From: Emydura subglobosa
Taxonomy: Eukaryota; Chordata; Testudines; Chelidae
DNA: 64,000 bases
Direction: 5' to 3'
Assembly (NCBI GenBank): GCA_007922225.1
Contig: ML679958.1
Coordinates: 58,236,838-58,300,837 of the forward strand
The position numbers were made by a program, and so were the translations under genes. This document shows, one piece after another, positions 23,579-34,982 of this stretch. The notes below the pieces were generated by a model that saw nothing but the letters and a program-made list of their open reading frames with translations, was not told the DNA's origin and did not search any database. The first letter of the stretch is position 1, and the number at the start of each line of letters is the position of its first letter.

Positions 23579-25315
23579 CAATTTTAGATTTCTTTTGAGC
23601 AAAGGCTGATAGATTTTTGTCAAAATGAACCTGGTATTTTCAGTGTGGGCTGCCATGCTTCAACAATAACCTGAAAAAAGGAGCATTTATTAAAGTAGCC
23701 TTGTGAGTTAGCCAAAAGATCCAGTCCTGTATCCCTGATGATAGCAAACTCCCATTGGAAATGTTTTCTATCTGAGAACTGTAGAATAGGGCCCCAGAAC
23801 TCTCGTCCTAGAAGTCCCATCAGTTCCTTTTCAACTCTCAGCTCTATTCAGGAATATTACTCAGACATATAATTGCATTACAATAAGAATTCTGTACGTG
23901 GCTAACTGAGCACATTATTAATCACCCCAAACTATATAGATTCACCTGTGGGTTATGCCAGACCACATATTTATTTCAGATATGGACAGTGGAAAATTTG
24001 GTTAATAATATGTAGAAAAAATGGAAGAAATGCTTACATCACCTCTTTAAACAATACTCAGTTTAGAAATCCTGGATGTGATTTTCAAAGTTAGGCCACT
24101 AAATCATGTTGGACTTCAGTGAGATTTGGACACCAACTTCCTTAGGCTGCTTTGGATATCCCTGCCTCTGCCAATATATAATAGAAGTCATGTTGGCAGA
24201 CATGTAGTAATTGCCTGATCATTCTAACACGGTCACTGATGCCAGTAAAGAAAGTCAAACAAATCAATTACAATACTCCAATGAAATTACCATTTATGAA
24301 TCAGGCCATTTAACACTCAACCCTCCTTTGCACATGGTAAAAACATATAGGCCAGAACCCTGACACTATTGAAGTCAATGGGAATTTTGCATTGACTATA
24401 ATGGGCCAGGATTTTACCCACAAATTTTTCTTATAAACGTTGTTTTGATAGTTGACCAGATGAGGTTCACCCCTCATCTAACCATACAGTTTATTACATG
24501 TCTGAACTGCTCCACCTTTCTCATTAAGAATGCAAGCAGGAGAAATATCTTCCTCTCTCTGCGACACCAAGCACAAAGATGAGACCCAAACAATAATAAT
24601 GGCTGAGCAAACAAAATTACCTCTTGACCATGATCCCAAAGTATCCTGCCATTAGCTATTAAGTAGTTGCCACAGAATACTGATCATTGTCATTGCAGGA
24701 TATCAGCAATTTAACAAGAGCATATTACACATGGTTTCCATTGCCACTAAAGCAAAGCATGCAGTCTGTTTTTATGATTCCCATTGGAACAACTAGAACT
24801 CTCTCATTCAGATAAACAAAGATGTCTTGGTGTACTAGGAGTATTTTCTTTTCTCAAGCCAAATAATATGTGAGGTGATATCAAGGTCTTGTTTTAGGGC
24901 GTTTGATCTGTAATCCATTAAATACAATTTATACTTCATTGCCAGTAAGGATTGTTGTTCTAGAGCCAGCCTGATGATTTTCATGATGTTTCTGATGTTT
25001 TTCATGGGTTTAGCATCTTGAATCATTCTTCATGCCTAGACAGTTAGGGTGTGGGGGGAGGGAGGGTGTCAACCTATTTCTCTCTTTCAAACAGCAAGAA
25101 TTGCATTAAAAGCAAAGGTGGAACATTTGGAAATCTTGATGACTGTGCCTCTGTATGTAGAAGGCAGTGCCTACCCAGGGACCACTGTGATTAACAATAC
25201 CAGGAAAGAAGGTTCCAGCTCTAAATTTAGGAGATTTAGTATTTTTTTGAACCCTGAAAGTAACTTAGGCAAATAATGAAATGTAGACTAAGCAGTTGGG
25301 TAGAAATTACTATTA
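23579..25315. other. No recognisable gene
   Basis: Contains a 'tgaagtcaatggga' repeat fragment near 24378. Otherwise unassigned. Confidence 0.45.
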
Positions 25316-25393
25316 ACCTGAAGAAGAACTCTGTGTAGCTGGAAAGCTTGTCCCTCTCACCAATAGAAATTGGTCCAATAAAAGATATTACCG
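25316..25393 (+). repeat. Dispersed repeat family A, copy 2
   Basis: 'gaagaactctgtgtagctgg' ... 'aagcttgtccctctcacc' then ggtccaataaaagatatta. The 3' tail present in copies 1 and 3 is missing. Confidence 0.75.
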
Positions 25394-25443
25394 GAATCTA
25401 TTATCACCTTGATTCTCCAGTATCTTGGGACTGATTACAATGA

Positions 25444-26290
25444 CATTGCATATTAACAGTACAGACAGCATGGGCAGAAGCCGGGTGTCATGGGGCTGAT
25501 ATACCCAGTCACCCCTTTGAGGATGTTATGGCCCTGCAGCCAGGTCCAAATAACTGCACCGCTTCTCCAGGAGGCATGAGGTAATGGTCTGAGCCAGGGT
25601 GGCTGCTCTTAGTTTCAAGGCAGCCTGGCCAAGTAATCTAAGTCTGTGAGGGGACCCTGTAACTCAGGGCAGTAGGCCCAGCAGCCGGAGTCAATGGGAC
25701 CGCTCTTCAGTATGGGGCAGCGTGGCCCAGCGGCCAAGCAGAGAGTGGGCCATCACCCAGGGGTGGGTTGGCAGCCAGAATAGGGTGACCTGGGCCTTCC
25801 CTATTTCACTGGATCCCAGCCCAGGGCCCTACCAGCAGCAAATGTATCCACCACTGGGTCGGTGGGGATCTGTCCCAAACATGCTGACTCTGTTCCCGGT
25901 ACCACAACCTGATTAGTGTCTGGTTCCCCGGTCTACTTCCTACTCTATCTTCCTGCTCCGCAGTCTGCAGGCTCTCTGATTCCCCCAGGGTCATCAGCTG
26001 GTGAAGTGCCCAATAATTCTCCTCATGGGTTTCCCCGGACAGCTGAGTATTCACCTGGATCTCGGTGTGCCTTGCCTCTGTGGTATGGTGCTCCAACCCC
26101 TAGGCGGGATCCTGCAACGCACATCCTCTCTCCTCTTCAGTCAGCCAGAGTGAACTGAGCTGCTCCCTCTTATAATGTGGTTCCAGTTGGAGCATGCCCA
26201 GTAGGGAGGAGAGGGTGTGACTTCCTCAGCTGACAGTATTGGGGTTAACCCCTTCCTGTCCAGTGCAGGGCAGATATACCCCATCCTACG
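25444..26290 (-). mobile_element. LTR-like block, antisense
   Basis: GC-richer than its surroundings. It shares tcccagcccagggccct (25815-25831) in the same relative position as the block at 55.39-56.11 kb. On the minus strand it has attataagag, a TATA-like core, upstream of that motif. The open frames across it are not recognisable proteins. Likely an LTR or LTR-bearing fragment of a turtle gypsy/ERV element; borders uncertain. Confidence 0.45.
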
Positions 26291-27510
26291 GGGATATACC
26301 ATACAAGCAAACAAGTTTTGATTTTCTGGGAGCAATATTTTTTCAAGTGTGCAGGTAAGTTTCCTTTTGTTTATCAGGTTCTTTATTAATCTGCATCTCA
26401 CTGCAACTGCTATCTTAGGGCCAACCCAGCAAACACTTAATCACATGAGTAGGCCTTACTCACATGAATAGGGGCTGGAGAATCAGGCGCTGGCCATGTC
26501 CCCATTGAACCACCATGGGGTTTTGTTTATATATAGGTGGCAGGAGCAGGCTCATTGTGCATAGTGGCAGATCTGCTTTGGGAAACAATGAGTCTGGGGT
26601 GAGATTTTCAAAAGTGGTCCGTGTTGGCTTACCTCTGCTCCCATTGACATCAGTTGTAAAAATCTTATAGAGTCTAATGGGAACAGATTTAGGCCAACCT
26701 GAAGTACTCTTGACCATCCCACCCATACAATATATGGGAATATCACCTGCCCCCCCAGCAACTCACTCTGCCTTGGTCTTTAGGCTCCTTTCTGTTCCTC
26801 CGTGGCCGCCCCTTGTGTTACATCTTAAAGGGAGAGACCACCTCAATCAATGCTTTACCTGACAGACACAGTGAATAGGGGTTAGGCTCTGGCTACACTG
26901 TCACATTTCCAGGGTAACTGCACCTCTTATCCCTCTTCGTGATCCACTCCAGGAGTGCCCAGTCATGTCTCTGGTCTCCAGCCATCACCTGTCTCTGGTC
27001 AGAAACCTGTGTCCCCATTTCTTTGTGAGCAGAGGTTATAAAGCTGCACAGACCCCAGCCTTACTCTGTGATATCCCCAGCAAGCCAGTCTGCCTAAAAG
27101 CCAGTGCCTGTGCTTTGCTTTCTTTCCAAGGACAATGACAGTGTTTCTACCAGTGACCACATAGCTCCTCCAAAACAAAGTACATTTATTCTTGGAGCAA
27201 AACCATCCCAGCATGTACATACAATCAAAGGATTTAAATGCTCATTAAAAATACCACGAATCACCCATCTTCCACATGGGGAATATGGTAGGCCAACATC
27301 CCTTCCGACCCTTCAGCAAGGGTTTGGAAGATCCTGTGCATTTGATGAATCAAAACAAAGGCTGTGAGTTTGTTTAAACTCAGTCATAATATATCCCAAG
27401 TTATTTTTGTGCCTCTTGGACTCTGGAAAACCCAGTTTGAACCAGTATATGCAAACCACCCCAAGGGTGGTACCACACTGGAGCTGTTAGTCTCAGCAAC
27501 TTGCCTTAAT
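26291..27510. other. No recognisable gene; weak palindromic repeat near 26.42-26.49 kb
   Basis: 'aacacttaatcacatgagta' resembles the palindromic family at 29.44 kb. The rest is unassigned. Confidence 0.4.
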
Positions 27511-27513
27511 AAT

Positions 27514-27557
27514 CCACCCCCCCCACACACACACACAACACATACACACACACACAA
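27514..27557. repeat. C-run and (CA)n microsatellite
   Basis: C-rich run followed by interrupted CA dinucleotides. Confidence 0.95.
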
Positions 27558-29440
27558 CTTTTAGTTTCTGGAGGAGCTGTTGTACCCTTCCCTCCATGGA
27601 GGGGAATAAAACCGTACATAAACCATTGATAAATGTAATACAATGTTTCTCAAAGATACTGCATGCGGTTGCAATATCTGTCACACACACCCTGTGCCTT
27701 CTCTGCCTTTCCTTAGAAGTTGAAGGACTTTCCTCTCTTTCAAGGCGGTCTGTGTGAAATCACCAGCTGACAGGCCAGGAGTCAGATAATCATGTTAAGA
27801 ACAAGACTGACTAAAAGAGAAAGAGAGAAAATGGTAATAAAACAAAATAAATGATTTGTATAACACACCTCAGTTGAATACTTTGCAGAGCCCATCAAAG
27901 TAGGCTCCTCTTAGCTTAGTCACAAAGTGAAAGAAAAGAAAACTTTACCTCCCTCAGAATCACACAACTGACGAATCCTGGGGGGTTGCTGCTGGACGTT
28001 AGGGCCTTCTCTGCAAAGGCGTGGTGCCTCTGCACTGCCTCCAAGTCCTGCTTCCCCATCTAGCCCCTTGACAAAACGGCTTCTGCAGGAACCACATTGC
28101 CAGAGGCTCCACTGCTGGCCAACCTTGTAATCTAAGGGAGATATCTATTCATGCGCTAAGATTTCAGGTAGGATTTGGGGTGGGGATGTCCTTCCAGCCC
28201 AATCCATTCCTTCCTAACCTGTGAAGTGAGTCCAAACTCTGTGGTGTATCCGTGGATAGGTTTTGTGAACTAAACTGCTATCCTGGCAGGGCACAAGTCA
28301 CAGGGGCATGTGCCTCATTGTATGTTGGTGCTATCATATAATACACTGTTCAAGTCAGCTCTCTCAAAATGCTCCTTAGATCATGTGGTTTCTCTGTAAG
28401 TTCTGTGACAGTGTCAGTCTTATAAGTCATCAGGTAGGAGAATCACAAAGCAAAACAAACTTTTGTGGAACCAGATCCTGAAGTCTTTACTCAGGGTACA
28501 AATTCCTTTAAACTGAATTATGGCTGATCCTGGAGTTCTGTACAAGGCTCTCAAACTTTTCATTCCTTTTTTGGGTCACATCATGGAAGATGCCCATAAT
28601 TGCATCAGTTGCCAATGCCTTCTAGTTGTTGTGGGTGTTTACCACCAACAGCTTGCAGGACTGGGCCATTCAAAGGCATCTGTCTCGAGCAAAGAACATG
28701 CCTGTTTTCAGCTGACATGAATTCATGCTTGCTACTCAAGTGTGAAGCAGAGAAAAAAACTCTTTTCATATCTATGGCTTACAGAAGGTCACAAAAAGAT
28801 GTCTGACTAATGAGGTACTTTATAACAAAACTCAACTGAGACTTTTGTTAGAGTAATTTCAACCTGAATGTTCACTATTCTCTATGGTTAGTACATGTTC
28901 ATGATTATCTACGAATGAGTGTGATCAGTGATTCTAAATACTGCGGTTTATTTGAATATCCATAAAATGGAGGTATTCAAACATAAAACTTGGATCTGCT
29001 GAGATACTGAAAATATAATAGTATCTTCTCACATGGAAAATCAGGGAAGTGGAAAGAATTCAAAACAACTTGGGTATGCTTGCATAACCGCTTTGTAGAA
29101 ATTGCTGCACTAATTTTGCTAATTAATTTGCAATTAAAGTGAAAGTGTGTAAAAATAGAATGACCCTGTATCCAACAATGACAGTATTTTGCAGCCTCCA
29201 GGGCTTTTTTACAACTGACCTACAAACACTGGTAAAGAAACTGTGTAAACATTGTATATATGTAATAGCATTATCATTAATGCCATATTACAGGAAGGTT
29301 TTATCAGCATTATTCCATTCCCAGCACTGTTGAGTGTAAAGAAGATAATGGAACATGATAAGATTAGAACCGGAAATTTTCTGAACTGAAACATATTGTC
29401 TGTCAGGTGATCCAGAGGGACTGTTCTGCTAATCTGGAGC
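27558..29440. other. No recognisable gene
   Basis: Short frames only. Nothing recognised. Confidence 0.45.
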
Positions 29441-29547
29441 CCAATGCTGCAAAACCTTAGTCACATGAGTAGCCCTACCCCATGTAAATCACTAGTCCCA
29501 TCACCTGCAAGGGGATTATTCACACGAGTAAGGGTTTGCAGGATTGG
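29441..29547. mobile_element. Palindromic MITE-like element
   Basis: Terminal inverted repeats: ccaatgctgcaaaaccttag at the left end and the complement of ccaatcctgcaaacccttac at the right. The middle has 'cacatgagtag' and 'cacacgagtaag' facing each other. 107 bp, non-coding, a dispersed amniote family. Confidence 0.7.
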
Positions 29548-29611
29548 AGACGTCATTATGGAAATATTCTTTTATGCTTAACAGTTCCTTATAGCATTCC
29601 CTTGAGATTAA

Positions 29612-31607
29612 CATTGTGGTTAAGATGGCAAAAGTAGTTTCCATAAAAGTCTTCCATAAACAAAAAAACAAGACTTGTATGGAAAGTAAAACAACGTGCT
29701 CAGTCATGTTGGCTCAATTGTGCGAGAAGATACAAATGTCCTTTGGAAATGGAGATCTGAAAGATATGTTTGATGGACTCAGACAAGAAGACTGCCCCAC
29801 TCAAATCGCTTAATGGAGACAACATCATTGATAGAAGCAAACAGATGCAAGCCAGGTGGAACATTGTCAGGAACTCAGTTCATGTGAAATTAGTTTCTGA
29901 AGCAGTACTAAATGCACTCCTCAGACTCCATCTCATTGAAGAACTTGATATAGAACCATCTGTAAATGAGTTGAAAAATGCAATCACCTTCATTACACCA
30001 GGAAAGGCTGCAGGAAGAGATGGAATTCCAGATAAAATATTGACACAAGTGGACAGTTTGTGCTTAAACATCTGCACAATGTCTTGCTCGCCTGCTGGAA
30101 GGAAGGCAGAGTCCCACAAGACATGAAGGATGCTAACATCGTAATGTTGTATAAAGAATAGAGGGGATCAAAGTGGCTGCAACACCTTCAAAGGAATTTC
30201 TCTCCTTAGTGTTGCTGGCAAGGCATCCACATGGGTCATTCTTAAAAGACTGTGAATTCTTGCTGAACATGTGAATCCAGAGAATCAGTGTGGTTCTGTG
30301 CCAGTAGAGCTATCAATCTATCTATCATGCATGGTCTTTGCATGAAGGCAGCTGCAAGAAAAAGCATCAAGAACATGAAAAACCCTCTACATGGTTTTCC
30401 TAGATCTTACTAAGGTTTTTGACCTGGTCAGCAGAAAGGGCCTTTTTCAATTGCAAGAGAGAATTGGTTGCACCCCAATCCTCCTGAGTCTGATTTGATC
30501 CTTCTATGATGGCCTGACAGTGACAGTCCAGTTTGATGGTAATCAATCTGACAGCTTTGAAATTCTGAAATCAGAAAAGGATATGTTTCATCACCAACAG
30601 TCTTTGGTATATTCTTCTCTGTGCTGCTTCATCGTGTTTTCTCATCTAGCACTGAGGGTATACTTCTCTGTACATGATCAGATGGAAAACTCTTCAACAT
30701 TTCACATCTAAGATCAAAAAGCAAAGTCAAATACCTGCTGATAAGAGAACTTCTTTTCCCTGACAATGCAGTGTAAAGGAGCTTCAGCAACTTTGCAATA
30801 GCTTGCGATGAATTTGAACTAACCATCAGCCTAAAGAAGATAATGATTATGACACTAGGTGTGTTGATGGCACCAAAAGTTTCAGTAGCTAAGGCCACAT
30901 TAAAAGTTGTGTACAAATTCTGCTATCTAGGATCAACAGTATCAGATGATTTATCTCTACATGACAACTTTAATTCTCACATCGGAAGGGCAGCTACCAC
31001 ATTTGGCCAATTGACCAAGCACATGTGGGGTAACAGGAAATTAACACTGAACACCAAGTTATGAGTCTGACGTGTTTTAAGCATATTGCTGTATGTTAGC
31101 AAGACCTGGACCTCTTACAGCAGGTATGAGAGAAGGTTAGACACCTTTCACACTTGCTGCCTTAGCCATATTTTAAATATCAAGTGGGAAACCAAAGTTT
31201 CTGACACCGAAGAAAGCAAAATTGCCATGTCCAATCACTATTCTCAAACACACGTCTCCATTGGCTTGGTCATCTGCACCAGATGGATGATGGATGCATT
31301 CCAAAGGATCTCGTGTATGGAGAACTTGTTGATGCTCCAAGGCCACCCTAGATTCAGGTCCAAGAACATTTGCAAGAGGGACTTGAAAACTTTCAACATC
31401 AACAACCCAACCGGGGAATATGCAGCTAGCAACAGGCCACAATGGAGGGCTGCACTGTGCCAGGTAGTCAGAGACTGAAGAGAAGAGGTGTAGAGAGAGG
31501 AAAATGAAGAGAGTGAAGAGGAAAGTGAAGAAGGTCTCAAACATTAGTCATGCGCTGACCTCCTCCTTTGGTCCTGCCTCTAACTCCTACTTGTGGCTGT
31601 TCCGACA
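29612..31607 (+). mobile_element. RTE-like LINE, 5' segment (RT), interrupted at 3' end by an insertion
   Basis: Degenerate coding sequence in several frames on the plus strand. In order: FGNGDLKDMFDGLRQ (near 29740), TPGKAAGRDGIPDKIL (29994-30041), KGISLLSVAGKA (near 30190-30225), MVFLDLTKVFDLV (30391-30429, an RT catalytic Asp region), LLFPDNAV (30753-30776) where the canonical F-A-D-D has become F-P-D-N, then KFCYLGSTVSD, and a connection region ending near 31480. Stops and frameshifts throughout. The zinc finger is cut: TGT GGC TGT TCC GAC at 31592-31606 continues at 32622 after the insertion. Non-functional. Confidence 0.9.
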
Positions 31608-31802
31608 GGTTAAAGATGATCCCCCCAGAGTCAATAATGAATCGATTGGAAATAAATGAGTTTAATTATAAACACAGGAGTAATATAGATTTTAACTAGT
31701 TATAAAAGGACATAAAAACAATTAAGTACAAAACAAACTGATATAAGAAAGTATTAAACAGGCAACTAACTACAAAGACCTAAACTAATATTAAACAGAC
31801 AG

Positions 31803-31878
31803 TGGTTCCCTGACCAGGAATCAAATCCTGGTCTCCCACATGGCAGACAGGGACACGTACCACTATGTTACACAGACA
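31803..31878 (-). pseudogene. tRNA-like sequence (anticodon position GCC) with 3' CCA
   Basis: On the minus strand, 31878-31806 gives a 73-nt tRNA-sized unit followed directly by CCA (31805-31803). Visible parts: ATAGTGG (A-box region), a D-arm pairing ACAT/GTGT, an anticodon loop CTGCCAT with T33 and anticodon GCC, and a T-arm ACCAGG/CCTGGT around GATTTGATTCC (B-box-like). The acceptor stem pairs only partly. By eye it is closest to tRNA-Asp in body sequence, but the anticodon reads Gly. An encoded CCA suggests descent from a mature tRNA. Not a functional gene. Confidence 0.65.
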
Positions 31879-32092
31879 ACTAATTGCTTGTAGGAAACAG
31901 AAAGGGGTTACACAGAATGTTAACTGAAAAGCACAGAGGCAGAAGCAGTTAATTACACGAGGGAATGCTTTCACACAGAGATTTCACAGACAATGAGTTA
32001 ATTACAGGGCACAGAAGGGGGAGGGGGTCACACAGACAGTTAACTGCAAAGGGGCAAACGGGCAGTTAACTGCAAAGGGGAGGGTTAGCAAC

Positions 32093-32103
32093 GGGGGGGG
32101 GGG
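32093..32103. repeat. poly(G) run, 11 nt
   Basis: Uninterrupted G run within the LTR-like insertion. Confidence 0.9.
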
Positions 32104-32620
32104 CAGCTGCTTTCAGAGCAAGCTTAAAACAGAAACTAAAAGGGAGAGAGGGCCAGGATCTCACCAGTCTCAGAAGGAAGAGTTGCAACATGACACCCAG
32201 AAGCAAAACAGAGCAGGCTTACACGTTCACGCTCGGAGTCCGGGAGCGGGAGAGAAAAAGACAGGCCAGCTGATGGGTCTGGCAGACAGTGAGTTCTCTC
32301 GCTGGAGCCTGGGGCGTGCCCCGGCTTTATACTAAAGGCTTCAGGTGACCGTGGTTACTCCTGATTGGAGGGGAGACATTTGAATCAGGGCAAACCTTTG
32401 GCTGGGAGGTGAGCCAACCATTAGGGTGGCTGTGCTACAGGTCACCTAGACAGCTGCTCTCAGTCACCTGGTCAGTTTCAGGAGGAGCCAGGAAATTGCC
32501 TAATAAGGTCAATTTCAGGAGGAGAGAGCTAATGGCCTAATAAGGTCAGGTCGAGGTTTTACTGATGCACCAGGTGGGTAGGTGGGGGCGAGAGGTGGAC
32601 ATATCAGGTACTGTGTTACA

Positions 32621-32690
32621 ACAATGGCAAGGACTGTCACGCAAGAATTGGACTTTTTTAGCTATTTGTGATGCTGCAGCATGACACATG
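32621..32690 (+). mobile_element. RTE-like LINE, 3' segment resumed after the insertion
   Basis: The codons from 32622 (AAT GGC AAG GAC TGT CAC) restore the zinc-finger frame and read NGKDCHARIGLF, the counterpart of GKVCRSHIGLFSH at 15.4 kb. The element fades out near 32690. Confidence 0.75.
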
Positions 32691-33068
32691 ACACAGTACG
32701 TGAACTGATTTGCTGCTTACACCATCTTCTTTTGAAAGTTGGACAGTTGCCACATGGTTTTATAAATAAAAATTAACTTGTATATATACTGTGTACAACT
32801 GATAATTAACCCATGTCATCGCTTTCTCTCCAAATTCATGACCATTAAGAGATAAATTAGTGCAGACCATTAAATATAATAATCAATAATGAAGGTAGTT
32901 TTATCACTTCTATTACTTCACTTAATTATTCCTATTCTTAATTAATCTTATTACTTCACTTAACCTATATATCACTCTGGTATAGCTAGCTTTTCTCCTC
33001 TTTTCTTAGGCTATGGAGAAGGGAGACGTTCGAGGGATCGATAGGGTGGTTATATTCATGGGCTGTTA
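32691..33068. other. No recognisable gene; AT-rich
   Basis: Contains a short direct repeat of 'cttattacttcacttaa'-type sequence near 32.90-32.96 kb. Confidence 0.5.
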
Positions 33069-33676
33069 GTTTCATAGAATTGTAGGACTGGAAGGAACCT
33101 CGCGAGGTCATCTAGTCCAGTCCCCTGCACTCAAGCAGGACAAACCATTATCTAGACCATTTCTGACAAGTGATTGTCTAACCATAAAAATGTCCAATGA
33201 TGGAGATACTACAACCTTGCTAGGCAATTTATTCCAGTGCTTAACTACCCTGGCAGTTAAGAAGTTTTTCCTGATGTCCAACCTGATGTCCAATTTAAGC
33301 CCATTGCTTCTTGTCCTAACCTCAGAGGTTAACAAGAATAATTTTTCTCCTTCCTCCTTACAACTTTTTATGTACTTGAAAACTGTTATCATGTTCTCCC
33401 TTAGTCTGCTCTTCTCCAGACTGAATAAACCCAGTTTTTTCAGTCTTCCCTCATAGGTCATGTTTTCTAGACCTTTAATCATTTTTGTTGCTCTTCTCTG
33501 GACTTTCTCCATATCTTTCCTGAAATGTGGCACCCAGAACTGGATACAATACTCCGGCTGAGGCCTAATCAGTGTGGAGTAGAGCAGAAAAATTACTTCT
33601 CATGTCTTGCTTACAACACTCCTGCTAACACATCCCGGAATGATCTTTGGTTTTTTTGTAACAGTGTTACACTGTT
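33069..33676 (-). mobile_element. CR1 LINE A, 3' segment
   Basis: It opens on the plus strand with ttcatagaattgtaggactg, the complement of a CR1 tail. The minus frame 33533-33108 reads FRKDMEKVQRRATKMIKGLE then the CR1 C-terminal 'RLRENMITVFKYIKSC' and 'FLTARVVKHWNKLPSKVV'. The sequence stops at 33676 inside the RT thumb region and resumes at 34983, because CR1 B was inserted between. Confidence 0.95.
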
Positions 33677-34982
33677 CATAGAATCATAGAAGATTAGGGT
33701 TGGAAAGGACCTCAGGAAGTCATCTAGTCCAAGCCCCTGCTCAAAGCAGGACCAACTCCAACTAAATCATCACAGCCAGGGCTTTGTCAAACTGGGCCTT
33801 GAAAACATCTAAGGATGGAGATTCCACCACCTCCCTAGGTAACCCATTCCAGTGCTTCAGCACTCTCCTACTGAAAAAGTTTTCCTAATATCCAACCTAG
33901 ACCTCTGCCACTGCAATTTGAGACTATTGCTCTTTGTTCTGTCATCTGCCACCACTGAGAACAGCCTAGCTCTATCCTCCCTGGAATGTCTCTTCAGGTA
34001 GTTGAAGGTTACTATCAAATCCCCCCTCAGTCTTCTCTTTTGCAGACTAAACAAGCCTAATTCCCTCAGCCTCTCCTCCTAAGTCATGTGCCTCAACCTC
34101 CTAATCATTTTTGTTGCCCTCTGCTGGACTCTCTCCAACTTGTCCACATCCTTTCTGTAGTGGGGATCCCAAAACTGGACACAATACTCCAAATGGGGCC
34201 TCATCAGTGCCAAATAGAGGGAAATAATCACTTCCTTCGATCTACTGGCAATGCTTATTTTAATGCAACCCAATATGCAGTTAGTTTTCTTGGCAACAAA
34301 GGTACACTGTTGACTCATATCCAGCTTCTTGTCCACTGTAACCCCCAGATCCTTTTCTGCAGAACTGCTGCTTAGTCAGTTGGTCCCCAGTCTGTAGCAA
34401 TGCATGGGATTCTTCCGTCCTAAGTGCTGGATTCTGCACTTCTTCTTGTTGAACCTCAGCATATTTCTTTTGGCCCAATCCTCCAATTTGTCTAGGTCAC
34501 TCTGTATCCTATCCCTACCCTCCAGTGTATCTACCACTCCCCGCCAGCTTAGTGTCATCCACAAACTTTCTGAGGGTGCAATCCACCGCATCATCCAAAT
34601 CATTAATGAAGATGTTGAACAAAACAGCCCTGGGACACTTTGCTTGATACCGACTGCCAACTAGACATCGAGCTGTTGCTCACCACTCATTGAGCCCAAT
34701 GATATAGCCAGCTTTCTATCCACTTTATAGTCCATTCATCCAACCCACACTTCTTTAACTTGCTGGCAAGAATACTGGGGGAGACCGTATCAAAAGCTTT
34801 GCTAAAGTCAAGGTATATCATATCCACCTCTTTCCCTACATCCACAGAGCCGGTTATCTCATCATAGAAGCCAATCAGGTTGGTGAGGCATGACTTGCCC
34901 TTGGTGAATCCATGCTGACTGTTCCTGATCACCTTCCTCTCTTCCAAGAGCTTCAAAATGGATTCCTTGAGGACCTGCTCCA
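33677..34982 (-). mobile_element. CR1 LINE B, nested in CR1 A
   Basis: Complete 3' end (catagaatcatagaagatta on plus) through to a 5' truncation at 34982. Minus-strand RT pieces in order: MIYLDFSKAFDTV (near 34825), a damaged GVPQG/FADD area, '[18 protein letters not shown]', MDKKLDMSQQCTFVAKK (34336 on), 'YLALMRPHLEYCVQFWDPHY' and the C-terminal '[18 protein letters not shown]'. Flanked by tgtt at 33673-33676 and 34983-34986, consistent with a very short target duplication. Non-functional because of stops and frameshifts. Confidence 0.95.

Larger units (their letters stand above)
31608..32620 (-). mobile_element. LTR-like insertion inside the RTE-like LINE
   Basis: A 1.0-kb segment that splits the LINE's zinc-finger codons. 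On the minus strand it starts TGTAACACAG, has TATAAAG at 32331-32325, and runs through Gly-free non-coding sequence to an AT-rich end with an AATAAATGAG-type region. It includes repeated 'cagttaactg' units near 32040-32080, a G11 run at 32093-32103 and the tRNA-like sequence. The flanks share aca (cgaca/caaca with one mismatch), a short target duplication. The far end does not show a canonical CA, so LTR identity is inference. No internal coding region was found. Confidence 0.6.

Noticed and set aside
31173..31544. 123-codon minus frame opposite the RTE-like LINE
   Set aside because: Shadow of the plus-strand LINE coding sequence, which has recognisable motifs.
31803..31878. Functional tRNA-Gly gene
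   Set aside because: Acceptor stem poorly paired, encoded CCA, and location inside an LTR-like insertion.
33190..33456. 88-codon plus frame at CR1 A
   Set aside because: Antisense shadow of the CR1 C-terminus.
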